From Clostridiales bacterium (lineage in GTDB: Bacteria; Bacillota; Clostridia; Oscillospirales; Feifaniaceae), in assembly GCA_012719075.1 (NCBI GenBank), contig JAAYBB010000066.1, forward strand, positions 1 through 64,000: a stretch of DNA of 64,000 bases, read 5' to 3'. The notes beneath the pieces are model-generated. The model saw only the letters and a program-made list of their open reading frames with translations, had not been told where the DNA came from and made no database searches. Both the position numbers and the translations under genes were made by a program. This document shows, piece by piece, positions 34,942-43,784 of this stretch (position 1 is the stretch's first letter; the number at the start of each line of letters is the position of its first letter).

Positions 34942-36015
34942 TTATCGCACTTCTTTCAGCATGGTTTCGATGAAGATGCCGTACCCCTTGGTGGGGTCCC
35001 CCAGCATGACATGGGTCACGGCCCCCACCAGCTTTCCTTTCTGGAGAATCGGGCTGCCGCTCATGCCCTGCACAATGCCGCCCGTCAGGGCAATGAGCCG
35101 CTCGTCGGTCACCTGAATCGCCATGCTCTTGCCCGCCACACCGGAGTTCAACATCACTTTGTTGATCGTGATGCGGTACTCCTCGGGCAGACCGGAGGCC
35201 GAACAGATGATGGTGGCCGGACCCTCCCTGACCTCATACTTTCCGGCGATGGGGACCGCCTGACGCTCAATGACGAGGGGGCTGTCGGCCATGCCGAAAA
35301 TCCCGACCTCACAGTTCTGATACAGCTTTCCAAACCGGATCTCCTCGTCGAAAATGCCGACCAGTTCCCCGGCCTCCCCCTTTTGCCCCCGCTTGACATC
35401 CACAACCTTGGCGCCGACCACCGTTCCGCTGTCGATCGGGACCACCTCGCCGGTGTCGATGTCACAGATGGCATGACCCAGGCCGCCAAAGCAGCCGGTC
35501 TCGGGGTCGTAGAAGGTCAGGGTGCCGATGCCGGCCGTACTGTCCCTGACCCAAAGGCCAATCCGATACTGATTGTCGGTCGAGAGCGCAGGCATGAGGG
35601 TGGCGTCAAAAAAAACGCCCTTTCGGCTGACCGTCACCGTAATGGGGCTTCCGCCACAGCCCGACAGGATGTCGGCAATCCGCTCCACCGTGTTGATCGG
35701 GTCGCCGTTGACGGCGGTGATCACATCTTTGGTGCGGATTCCGGCGGCATAAGCGGGACTCTTGACCCCTTCGGCGGTGTTGATGTCCGAAAGGCCGACC
35801 ACCATCACGCCGTTTGCATAGACCTTGACGCCAAACGCCTCGCCACCCGGCACCAGCATTTTGACGGGCTGCTTGAGCGCCGCCGCCTCCTGGGCCGGCA
35901 GCACCGCCGCGCTGTCAACCTGGACCGAAGCGGTTGTCACAAGGCCAAAGCAAAGCGCCATGCTTGCAACAAAAGAGCAGGTGAGAGAGAGTAGCTTTTT
36001 GGGTGAAAAATTCAT
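34942..36015 (-). CDS. spoIVB: SpoIVB serine peptidase (sporulation signalling)
   Basis: 357 residues. N-terminal membrane anchor (about 8-32), a PDZ domain (about 60-130; GIRTKDVITAVNGDPI) and an S55 peptidase domain with triad His181 (GGLGHAI), Asp304 (VTDERL) and Ser319 (VQGMSGSP); the 15-residue gap between Asp and Ser equals that in Bacillus subtilis SpoIVB (363, 378). The protein is made in the forespore and cleaves SpoIVFA, releasing SpoIVFB to activate pro-sigma-K. Its presence implies an endospore former. ATG at 36015 has GGGGAGGGA upstream; ATG at 36039 lacks one. No convincing sigma-G promoter was found. Confidence 0.96.
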   Translation of the reverse strand: MNFSPKKLLSLTCSFVASMALCFGLVTTASVQVDSAAVLPAQEAAALKQPVKMLVPGGEAFGVKVYANGVMVVGLSDINTAEGVKSPAYAAGIRTKDVITAVNGDPINTVERIADILSGCGGSPITVTVSRKGVFFDATLMPALSTDNQYRIGLWVRDSTAGIGTLTFYDPETGCFGGLGHAICDIDTGEVVPIDSGTVVGAKVVDVKRGQKGEAGELVGIFDEEIRFGKLYQNCEVGIFGMADSPLVIERQAVPIAGKYEVREGPATIICSASGLPEEYRITINKVMLNSGVAGKSMAIQVTDERLIALTGGIVQGMSGSPILQKGKLVGAVTHVMLGDPTKGYGIFIETMLKEVR

Positions 36016-36249
36016 GTGTCCGTCCCTCCCCGCACTCATTTTGGTCCGGGCCCGCTCGATTATGAAGCGCGGCGGATCATAAATTATTGTCAGCCGGCAC
36101 GCAAATTTCGGCTTAAACTGACGCCGTAGCGATGAGGCGACATTGCCAGTTTAATCTCTTTGAAAGGAAAATTATGTAAAACGTTGCGGGACAAGCCCTG
36201 TGAAATGTATCCTTATTTTCTGCCGCGCGGGCGGATTTTATGTAAACAA

Positions 36250-36275
36250 AAAAAGCGGTGCATTCACCGCTTTTT
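36250..36275. terminator. Bidirectional terminator after the GNAT gene
   Basis: 11-bp perfect stem (36250-36260 with 36265-36275), loop CATT, A-run on one side and T-run on the other. It probably ends the long hprK-to-GNAT operon. Confidence 0.88.
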
Positions 36276-36318
36276 AACTGCTTTTTTATGGTTGGTTTGC
36301 AAAATTCGCGCACACGCG

Positions 36319-36819
36319 CTACGGCTGTGTCAAAGACCGGCCCTCCGGCTGCAAAAACTTTTGATAATGGCCCTGCTCGTCGCTGTAGACATAGCCGTTT
36401 GCGCGCAGCACGGCCTGCGAGGCCTCGTTGCCGGGCTCGGGCTGCGCAATGATCCGGCGGGCCCCCTGCTGTGCAGCGCGGTCGGTCAGCAGCGCCACGG
36501 CCGCCTTGCCGTACCCCCTGTTCAGATAGGCGGCCTCGCCGATCAGGTAGTCGATGCTGAAGGTGTCGCGCGGGCGGTCGATCGCATACCAGTCCTCCTG
36601 CGCGTCGAAGCCGTCATAATACTGGCAAAAGCCGATGGGCCGCTGCCCACACAGCAGGATGAAGTGGCGGATGAAGGAGAATTCCCCGTGGTGGCCGCGC
36701 ACCTCGCGCAGCCAGCTTTCCGGGTGCTCAAACCACCTTGCGACGTGGTCCCGGTACAGCCAGTCCCGCAGCAGCGGAATGTCGGCATCCTCAAATGGCC
36801 GGAGCGTCGGCGCGTCCAT
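36319..36819 (-). CDS. GNAT-family N-acetyltransferase
   Basis: 166 residues of the GNAT fold, closest in layout to aminoglycoside 6'-acetyltransferase/RimJ-like members: LRPFEDADIPLLRDWL at the N-terminus, IDYLIGEAAYLNRGYGKAA with the acetyl-CoA loop, and NEASQAVLRANGY. Donor acetyl-CoA; acceptor unknown. ATG at 36819 has GAGGGGG 6 nt upstream; ATG 36825 and GTG 36834 are alternatives. It lies 11 nt after the zinc-ribbon membrane gene. Confidence 0.85.
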   Translation of the reverse strand: MDAPTLRPFEDADIPLLRDWLYRDHVARWFEHPESWLREVRGHHGEFSFIRHFILLCGQRPIGFCQYYDGFDAQEDWYAIDRPRDTFSIDYLIGEAAYLNRGYGKAAVALLTDRAAQQGARRIIAQPEPGNEASQAVLRANGYVYSDEQGHYQKFLQPEGRSLTQP

Positions 36820-36830
36820 GCCCATCCCCC

Positions 36831-37199
36831 TCACGTCAGCACCGCGCGCAGCACGGTGAACACGGCCAGTACGACAAAACAGCCCATGTTGAGAAAGGTC
36901 ATGCGCAATAGCAGCCGCGTGTCCCGCCCCCTTTTGAGGCTGCCAATCAGCCGATACGCAAAGCCGCTCGCGAGCAGCGCGCAGGCAAACAGCACCGACA
37001 GCGGCAGCAGGTTGCCGGACACGGTCCCGCCCGCAAAGTGCCTCAGCAAAAATCGCACGGCCAGCGACAGCGCCGCCAGCAGGCCAAGGTAGCGCAGCGG
37101 CCAGGTCTTTGGCACCGGCGCCAGCGCCGGCTCGGGCACAGGCTGACCGCAGTCCGGGCAGCGGCCGGGATCGGGCGGCGGCATCCGGGCGTCAGGCAT
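36831..37199 (-). CDS. Small zinc-ribbon membrane protein (122 aa)
   Basis: 122 residues. N-terminal CPDCG half-ribbon (one CxxC only), a Pro-rich linker, then three hydrophobic helices (about 35-55, 65-88, 100-120). ATG at 37199 has AAGGGGA upstream. Placed 53 nt after pfkA and 11 nt before the GNAT gene on the same strand. Function unknown. Confidence 0.68.
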   Translation of the reverse strand: MPDARMPPPDPGRCPDCGQPVPEPALAPVPKTWPLRYLGLLAALSLAVRFLLRHFAGGTVSGNLLPLSVLFACALLASGFAYRLIGSLKRGRDTRLLLRMTFLNMGCFVVLAVFTVLRAVLT

Positions 37200-37252
37200 G
37201 GTGGATTCCCCTTTTGGTTTTGTGTTGTCGGCGCGCCTGGGCGGCCGGTCCC

Positions 37253-38248
37253 TCACGACGAGATGTCCTGCGCCATGCGGTAGAGCTCGAAGTCAAAGGT
37301 CCGCTTGCAGGCCAGCGCCTCCTCGATGTCGAGGTCGCAGACAGCGCCCTTCTGCACCGCGATCACGCGGTTGCCCCGCCCGGTGGACAGCAGCTCGGCC
37401 GCCAGGTAGCCCATCTCGGCGGCCATGATGCGGTCCCGCGCCGAGGGGATGCCGCCCCGCTGCACGTGCCCGAGCACCGTGCTGCGCACGTCCAGCCCGG
37501 TCTCCTGCGCAATGGCTTCGGCCAGGGCCTCGGCGTACAGAAAGCGGGCGTTCTCCCGCTTGAAGATGCCCTCGGCGGCCACGATGATGAAGTGGCGCTT
37601 TCCGGTCCGGCGGGTGTTCTCGATGCGCTCCACGACGTCCAGTTCGAAGTCAAAGTCGATCTCGGGCACCAGCACGGCGGTGGTCCCGATCGCCACGCCC
37701 GAGACCAGCGCGATGTTGCCGCAGGAGCGCCCCATGACCTCGATCACGCTGCAGCGCTCGTGGGACTGGGCGGTGTCCCGCAGCCGGTCGGCCATCTCGA
37801 CCACGGTGTTGAGCGCGGTGTCAAATCCGATGGTGTACTCGCTGCAGGCGATGTCGTTGTCGATGGTGCCCGGGATGCAGGCCACCTCGATGCCGTGGCG
37901 CGCAAGCTCCAGCGCGCCGCGGAAGGTGCCGTCGCCGCCGATGACGGCCAGCGCGTCCACGCCGTGGCGCTCAAGCGTCCGCAGCGCCTTGAGGAAGCCC
38001 TCCGGCTTCGTGAACTCGGCCGAGCGCGCCGTGTACAGCGCGGTGCCGCCGCGGTGGATGATGTCGGACACCGAGCGCAGGCCGAGCTCGACCGTCGCGT
38101 CCTCGACCAGCCCCTGGAATCCGCGCTGGATGCCCAGCACGCGGCAGCCCCGCCCGATCGCGGTGCGGGCGACGGCGCGGATGGCCGCGTTCATGCCGGG
38201 CGCGTCGCCGCCCGAGGACAAAATGGCCAGGGTCCTGTTCTTCTGCAT
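37253..38248 (-). CDS. pfkA: ATP-dependent 6-phosphofructokinase
   Basis: 331 residues. Commits fructose 6-phosphate to glycolysis. GGDGT at 104-108 and PGTIDND at 126-132 have the Gly residues of ATP-using enzymes, not the Asp/Lys pair of pyrophosphate-dependent ones. MGRSCG, the fructose-phosphate site, is intact. Catalytic base is Asp130. It follows dnaE by 36 nt, the usual partner order in Firmicutes, and belongs to the hprK-led operon. Confidence 0.96.
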   Translation of the reverse strand: MQKNRTLAILSSGGDAPGMNAAIRAVARTAIGRGCRVLGIQRGFQGLVEDATVELGLRSVSDIIHRGGTALYTARSAEFTKPEGFLKALRTLERHGVDALAVIGGDGTFRGALELARHGIEVACIPGTIDNDIACSEYTIGFDTALNTVVEMADRLRDTAQSHERCSVIEVMGRSCGNIALVSGVAIGTTAVLVPEIDFDFELDVVERIENTRRTGKRHFIIVAAEGIFKRENARFLYAEALAEAIAQETGLDVRSTVLGHVQRGGIPSARDRIMAAEMGYLAAELLSTGRGNRVIAVQKGAVCDLDIEEALACKRTFDFELYRMAQDISS

Positions 38249-38284
38249 GGGATCAACCCGCCTCTCTGTGTTGGTCGGGCAGGG

Positions 38285-41200
38285 CTACACGCCCTCGGGC
38301 TGGCCGATGACGGCCACCCTGTCTTCGCCAAAGGCCTCGGCCAGCTGGGCGCGGAGGTAGTCGACCTGCCCCGCGCGCAGCGGGTGGCGCACCAGCCTGC
38401 CCGAGTCGGCCAGCCGAATGCAGACCGGCACCTGCCCCGAGAAGATGCGCAGCAGCTTTTCCAGCCGCCGCATCTCGTCGCAGTCCATGGCCGGCAGCTT
38501 GAGGTAGAGCCCCGGCTCGGGCCCTTTGCCGGCCTCGCCGCGAGAGAGCGGCACCGGCCGCTCGCCGCCGTTTTGCGCCCGCCGTCCGGCGCGCTCGGGC
38601 GGCGGGCCGTCCCGGATGTCCCCGACCTCCTGGCAGACCAGCGTGATGCCCTCCTCCTCCTTGCTCGAGACGCGGGCCCGCATGGCCACGACGGCGTCCT
38701 TCTGCAGCAGCGCGTCGACCTGCTGCAGCGTGGAGGCAAAGACGATGCAGTCGATGGCGCCCGACATGTCCTCGAGCGTCAAAAAGGCCATCTGGCTGTT
38801 GTTCTTGAGGGTCTTGAGCCGCCGCTCGGTCACCACCGCCGCCACCGTGACCGCATCGCCGTCCCGGTAGGGGGAGTCGGCGCTCTCGGCCCGCAGCAAC
38901 TCGCGGATCGGGGTGCCCCCCACCCGCCTGACGTCGGCCGCGTAGGCCGAGAGCGGGTGCCCCGAGAGGTAGAAGCCGGTGACCTCCTTTTCGAGGTCTA
39001 GCTTCTCCTTGATCGGCAGCTCGGGCAGGCGGGGGTAGGCCGGCTCGGCCGGCCCCTCCGCGCCGCCAAACAGGTTGAGCTGCCCCGCCACATTGCTGCG
39101 CCGATCGCTCGAGGCGTCGTCCATCAGCCCCTCGTACACCGCCATCAGCTGTGCGCGGTTGTGTCCAAACTGATCAAAGGCGCCCGCCGCAATCAGCGAG
39201 AAGACCGCCTTTTTGTTGATGTCGTGGCCGCTCATGCGGTCGATGAAGTCGGCCAGGCCGCCGAAGGGACCGCCCTTCTCCCGCTCCGCGATCAGCCCCT
39301 CGATCAGGGCAAAGCCGATGTTCTTGACCGCCACCAGCCCAAAGCGGATGGCCTCGCCCGCCACCGAGAAGCCGGCGTCGCTCTCGTTGATGTCGGGCGG
39401 CAGCACCGGGATGCCCATGCGGATGCACTCGCCGATGTACTCGGACACCTTGGCGCTGTTTTCCAGCACGGTGGTCAGCAGCGCCGCCATGAACTCCTTT
39501 GGATGATAGCACTTGAGGTAGGCGGTGCGGTAGGAGACCAGCGCGTAGGCCGCGGCGTGGGACTTGTTGAAGGCGTAGCTCGCGAAGGGGGTGATCTCGT
39601 CGAAGATGCGGTTGGCCACCGCCTCGGGGACGCCCCGCCGCACGCAGCCGTCCACCTCGACGCTGCCGTCGGGGCGCAGGATGCCCTGCACGAAGTTGGC
39701 CCGCTCCTGCGCCATGACGTCCTGCTTTTTCTTGCTCATGGCGCGGCGCACCAGGTCGGCCCGGCCGGCCGAAAAGCCGGCCAGCTGGCGCAGGATCGCG
39801 AGCACCTGCTCCTGGTGCACGATGCAGCCGTAGGTCACCTTGAGGATGTCCTCGAGCATGGGGTGGGCATAGGTCACCTTTTCGGGGCTGTTCTTCCACT
39901 CGATGTACTTGGGGATCGAGTCCATCGGGCCGGGCCGGTAGAGCGAGATGGCCGCCACGATGTCCTCGAACTCGGTGGGCCTCATGCCCTGCAGCATGGC
40001 GCGCATGCCGCCCGACTCGAACTGAAAAATGCCCTCGGTGTCGGCCTTGGCGTAGAGCTCGTAGACCTTGGGGTCGTCGGGCTCCAGCGCCTCAATCGAG
40101 AAGTCCGGCGTGTGGCGGCGGATCATGTCGGAGGCCTTTTCGATCAGCGTCAGCGTGCGCAGGCCCAGAAAGTCCATCTTGAGCAGCCCGAGCTCCTCGA
40201 GCGTGCCCATCGGGTACTGGGTGACCAGCAGCTCCTCCGACTTCTGGAGCGGCACGTAGCAGTCGACCGGCCGCCGTGTGATGACCACGCCGGCCGCGTG
40301 GGTGGAGCTGTGGCGCGGCATGCCCTCGAGCTTGACGGCCATGTCGACCAGGCCGCGCACGGCCTGGTCCTGCGCGTAGAGCTCGCGCAGCGGGCGGGAG
40401 ACCTCCAGCGCGTGGTGCAGCGTCATGCCGAGGTCGGGCGGCACCAGCTTGGCCACCACGTCGACGTCGGCGTAGGACATGCCCAGCGCCCGCCCGGTGT
40501 CCCGGATGGCGGCGCGGGCCTGCATGGTGCCGAAGGTGACGATCTGGGCCACGTGGTCGCGGCCGTACTTTTCGGCCACGTAGTCGATGACCTCGCCGCG
40601 GCGCTCGTAGCAGAAGTCGATGTCGATGTCGGGCATGCTGACCCGCTCGGGGTTCAGAAAGCGCTCGAACAGCAGGTCGTACTTGAGCGGGTCAATGCCG
40701 GTGATGCCGAGGCAGTAGGAGACCGCCGAGCCGGCGGCCGAGCCCCGGCCGGGGCCCACGGCGATGCCCTGCTCCCGCGCGTGGCGGATGAAGTCCCAGA
40801 CGATTAAAAAGTAGTCGGTAAAGCCCATGTCGCGGATGACCGAGAGCTCGTACTCCACGCGCTCCATGGCCTCGCTTTGCCCCGCCGGGTAGCGCTGCGC
40901 AAAGCCCTGCAGCGTGACAGTGCGCAGCAACCGCGCGCTGTCTGTCCCCTGCGGCAGCGGGAAGACCGGCAGGTGGTACTTGCCAAAGGCAAACTCGAGG
41001 TTGCAGCGGTCGGCGATGACCGAGGTGTTCTCGATGGCCCCCTCAAAGCCGGCAAAGCGCTCGGCCATCTCCTGCGCGCTCTTGAGGTAGAACTCGTCGG
41101 TCTCAAACAGCATGGCGGTCTCGTCCTCGAGGGTCTTGCCCATCTGCACCGCCATCAGCACGCGCTGGGCCTCGGCGTCCTCGCGCTCGATGTAGTGGCA

Positions 41201-41812
41201 GTCGTTGGTGGCCACCATCGGGATGCCGCAGTCGCGGGCCAGCTGCACGAGCCTCATCAGCACCCGCTGCTGCTCGGGCAGGCCGTGGTCCTGCAGCTCG
41301 ATGAAGTAGTCCTCGCCGAACAGCGCGCGGTAGCGCAGCGCCACCCGCCTGGCCTCGGCCTCGTCCCCGCGCAGCAGCAGCTGCGGGATTTCGCCGGCCA
41401 GGCAGGCCGACAGGCAGATCAGCCCCCCGGCATGCTGCTCGAGCAGTTCAAAGTCGATGCGCGGCTTGGCGTAAAAGCCGTTCACATGGGCCTCGCTGAC
41501 CAGTTTAAGTAGGTTCTGGTAGCCGGTCTCGTCCTTGCAGAGCAGCACCAGGTGGTAGTTGGCGTCGTCGGTGCCGCGCAGCCGGTCCAGCCGGGAGCGG
41601 GGCGCCACATAGACCTCGCAGCCGATGATGGGCTTGACGCCGGCCCTTTTGCAGGCCTTGTAAAAGTCGATCGCGCCGTACAGCACGCCGTGGTCGGTGA
41701 TGGCCAGCGCACGCTGGCCGAGGTCGGCCGCCGCCTGCGGCAGCCGCTCGATGCGGCAGGCGCCGTCCAGCAGGCTGTATTCGGTGTGGACGTGCAGATG
41801 GGTGAAGCCCAT
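38285..41812 (-). CDS. dnaE: DNA polymerase III alpha subunit (DnaE)
   Basis: 1175 residues. PHP domain at the N-terminus (FTHLHVHTEYSLLDG, ITDHGVLYGAIDF), palm with GPGRGSAAGS (353-362) and catalytic PDIDIDF (394-400), fingers, tandem helix-hairpin-helix region and a C-terminal OB fold (AVTVAAVVTERRLKTLKN). Replicative polymerase of the DnaE type; whether this cell also has PolC cannot be told here. ATG at 41812 has GGGGAGAGAGG upstream. It lies 39 nt after whiA and 36 nt before pfkA. Confidence 0.97.
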   Translation of the reverse strand: MGFTHLHVHTEYSLLDGACRIERLPQAAADLGQRALAITDHGVLYGAIDFYKACKRAGVKPIIGCEVYVAPRSRLDRLRGTDDANYHLVLLCKDETGYQNLLKLVSEAHVNGFYAKPRIDFELLEQHAGGLICLSACLAGEIPQLLLRGDEAEARRVALRYRALFGEDYFIELQDHGLPEQQRVLMRLVQLARDCGIPMVATNDCHYIEREDAEAQRVLMAVQMGKTLEDETAMLFETDEFYLKSAQEMAERFAGFEGAIENTSVIADRCNLEFAFGKYHLPVFPLPQGTDSARLLRTVTLQGFAQRYPAGQSEAMERVEYELSVIRDMGFTDYFLIVWDFIRHAREQGIAVGPGRGSAAGSAVSYCLGITGIDPLKYDLLFERFLNPERVSMPDIDIDFCYERRGEVIDYVAEKYGRDHVAQIVTFGTMQARAAIRDTGRALGMSYADVDVVAKLVPPDLGMTLHHALEVSRPLRELYAQDQAVRGLVDMAVKLEGMPRHSSTHAAGVVITRRPVDCYVPLQKSEELLVTQYPMGTLEELGLLKMDFLGLRTLTLIEKASDMIRRHTPDFSIEALEPDDPKVYELYAKADTEGIFQFESGGMRAMLQGMRPTEFEDIVAAISLYRPGPMDSIPKYIEWKNSPEKVTYAHPMLEDILKVTYGCIVHQEQVLAILRQLAGFSAGRADLVRRAMSKKKQDVMAQERANFVQGILRPDGSVEVDGCVRRGVPEAVANRIFDEITPFASYAFNKSHAAAYALVSYRTAYLKCYHPKEFMAALLTTVLENSAKVSEYIGECIRMGIPVLPPDINESDAGFSVAGEAIRFGLVAVKNIGFALIEGLIAEREKGGPFGGLADFIDRMSGHDINKKAVFSLIAAGAFDQFGHNRAQLMAVYEGLMDDASSDRRSNVAGQLNLFGGAEGPAEPAYPRLPELPIKEKLDLEKEVTGFYLSGHPLSAYAADVRRVGGTPIRELLRAESADSPYRDGDAVTVAAVVTERRLKTLKNNSQMAFLTLEDMSGAIDCIVFASTLQQVDALLQKDAVVAMRARVSSKEEEGITLVCQEVGDIRDGPPPERAGRRAQNGGERPVPLSRGEAGKGPEPGLYLKLPAMDCDEMRRLEKLLRIFSGQVPVCIRLADSGRLVRHPLRAGQVDYLRAQLAEAFGEDRVAVIGQPEGV

Positions 41813-41851
41813 GCGCCCTCTCTCCCCTCATCGTCTTTCGTCGGCCGGCGC

Positions 41852-42751
41852 TCAGGCGTCGCCTGAAAGGTCCTCGGCGAGCGCCACGAGCTTGTTCAGG
41901 TTGCGGGCCAGCGTGGAGCGGCTGAACTCGCCCGACAGGGCGGACAGTTCGGCCAGCGTGGCCTCGGGGTTGTCCAGCCGCAGCGCGGCCGTGCGCTGCA
42001 GCGGTTCGGGCAGCGCCTGCAGCGCGCCCCGCCGCATGAGCGCCGCAATGGCCTCGCTCTGCGCGGCGCTGGCCACCGCCGTCTTGTTGAGGTTGGCCAT
42101 GCTGCTGTTGACCTGGCGGTTGACCGCGTTGTGGATGGCCCTTGTGCGCCTTGCCCGGCGCACCCGCTCGGCCGCTTGAGGCGCCCCCATCAACAGCAGC
42201 AGCGCCGAGACGGCGTCGGCGCTCTTGAAGCAGAGCAGGTGCCGCCCCCGCCGCAGCGTGCGGATCGGGGTGAACTGCTGCTCCTGTAATAGCGCCTCGA
42301 GGTCGGTGCAGAGCTGGCGGTGACTGGTGACAAACTCGAGCCGGTAGCCCCGCTCGGGCTCGGTCACGGTGCCGCCGCTCAAAAAAAAGCCCCGCAGGAA
42401 GGCATGGACGCTCCGGGCCTCCTCGAGCGTGGCGCGGCCGATGCGCAGCGCCAGCGCCGTGGGCGAGAGGCCCATGCGCTCCAGGATGCGGGCCATGGCG
42501 GCCGGCTGCCCTTCCACCTGCGCCAGATAGGCCCCCGAGCCCTGGACCCCGACCTCGGCGAAGGCGCCGAGGTGCTCGCAGAGCAGCGCCATGCGCTTGG
42601 CGGCGTCGGCGCTCTCGGTGACCAGGCGGATGCGGCGGGCGGGGATGTCGATGCAGGGCAGCAGCATGCCCTGCGCCTCGGCGTCGAGCTCGCCGGCGCC
42701 GCTGCCGGCGCAGGCCGCAAGCTCGCGCTTGACCTCCTGTGTAAAGGACAG
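41852..42751 (-). CDS. whiA: WhiA-family DNA-binding protein, probable CTG start
   Basis: 299 residues if begun at CTG 42751: the reading LSFTQEVKRELA matches the usual MSFTxEVKxEL start of WhiA, and GGAGGTG lies 7 nt upstream. In-frame GTG codons at 42760 and 42766 are the alternatives; no ATG fits. The LAGLIDADG-like N-terminal domain (FLRGFFLSGGTVTEPERGY) and C-terminal helix-turn-helix (NLNKTAVASAAQSEAI, NPEATLAELSALSG) are complete. WhiA influences cell division and chromosome segregation in Gram-positive bacteria. The customary upstream neighbours rapZ and yvcK are missing; murB is directly upstream (73 nt). Confidence 0.93.
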   Translation of the reverse strand: MSFTQEVKRELAACAGSGAGELDAEAQGMLLPCIDIPARRIRLVTESADAAKRMALLCEHLGAFAEVGVQGSGAYLAQVEGQPAAMARILERMGLSPTALALRIGRATLEEARSVHAFLRGFFLSGGTVTEPERGYRLEFVTSHRQLCTDLEALLQEQQFTPIRTLRRGRHLLCFKSADAVSALLLLMGAPQAAERVRRARRTRAIHNAVNRQVNSSMANLNKTAVASAAQSEAIAALMRRGALQALPEPLQRTAALRLDNPEATLAELSALSGEFSRSTLARNLNKLVALAEDLSGDA

Positions 42752-42824
42752 TGCCCCCACCTCCACGCCCGCCCGATGCGGCCGGCGCCCTTTTATCGTC
42801 CTGACCGACTTCCGGCCAATCCCA

Positions 42825-43766
42825 TCAATCCCAGCGGCCAACCAGCCGCACCTCGGGCTCCAGCCAGATGCCGCTGTGCGCGAGCACCCGCTCCTGCACC
42901 AGCGCCATCAGCGCCCGCATGTCGGCGGCAGTGGCGCCGCCTGTGTTGACCAGAAAGCCGGCGTGCTTGGGGCTGACCATGGCGCCGCCCACCGAGAGGC
43001 CCTTGAGCCCGGCCTCGTCGATCAGCCGGGCGGCAAAGCCGCCCGGCGGCCGCTTGAAGGTGCTGCCGGCCGAGGGCTCCTGCAGCGGCTGCTTGGCGCG
43101 CCGCTCGGCGGCCAGCCGCTCCATCTCGGCGGCGATGTCGTCCCGGTCGCCCTCGCACAGCAAAAAGGTGGCGGCCAGCACGATGTCGCCGCTCTCCATC
43201 AGCGCCGTGTGCCGGTACTCAAAGCGGTGGTGGCTGTTTTTTAAAATGGCCATCTCGCCATCGGGCGACAGCACCAGCGAGCTCTCGACCACCCGGCCGA
43301 GCTCGCCGCCGTAGGCGCCGCAGTTCATCAGCACGCCGCCCCCCACCGTGCCGGGGATGCCGGCGGCAAACTCGAACCCCGCAAGCCCCTTCGCCTGCGC
43401 AAAGGCGGCCACCTCGCCGAGCAGCAGCCCGGCGCCCGCCGTGATGCGGTCGCCCTCCCGCCGCAGCTTGCGCAGGCCGCCCTTGAGGCAGAGCACCACG
43501 CCCTCGATGCCGGCGTCGGCCACCAGCAGGTTGGAGCCGTTGCCCACCACCAGGCAGGGGATCTGCCCCTGCCGGCAGAGCTCCAGGACCCGGGCGGCGG
43601 CCGAGGCGCCCTGCGGCACGGCAAACAGGTCGGCCGGGCCGCCGATGCGCAGCGTGGTGTGCGCCGCCATCGGCTCGAGGGCGCGCAGCTCGCTGCACAG
43701 CGCCTCCTGCACGAGCGTCTGCTCCAGCAGCGCCAGCCGGCCGGACAGCGCTCCCCGATCTTCCAC
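42825..43766 (-). CDS. murB: UDP-N-acetylenolpyruvoylglucosamine reductase
   Basis: 313 residues. Reduces the enolpyruvyl group to give UDP-MurNAc, a step in peptidoglycan precursor synthesis, using FAD and NADPH. FAD-binding features: TTLRIGGPADLFAVP, VVGNGSNLLVAD, GIPGTVGGGVLMNCGAYGGE; substrate loop SAGSTFKRPPG with the proton-donor Ser of type II enzymes; C-terminal SPKHAGFLVN. GTG at 43766 lies 18 nt after the hprK stop with an AGGGGGGA site. Confidence 0.96.
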   Translation of the reverse strand: MEDRGALSGRLALLEQTLVQEALCSELRALEPMAAHTTLRIGGPADLFAVPQGASAAARVLELCRQGQIPCLVVGNGSNLLVADAGIEGVVLCLKGGLRKLRREGDRITAGAGLLLGEVAAFAQAKGLAGFEFAAGIPGTVGGGVLMNCGAYGGELGRVVESSLVLSPDGEMAILKNSHHRFEYRHTALMESGDIVLAATFLLCEGDRDDIAAEMERLAAERRAKQPLQEPSAGSTFKRPPGGFAARLIDEAGLKGLSVGGAMVSPKHAGFLVNTGGATAADMRALMALVQERVLAHSGIWLEPEVRLVGRWD

Positions 43767-43784
43767 AGCAATCCCCCCTGCCCG

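Noticed and set aside
37253..38248. Pyrophosphate-dependent phosphofructokinase
   Set aside because: GGDGT and PGTIDND carry the Gly residues typical of ATP-dependent enzymes.
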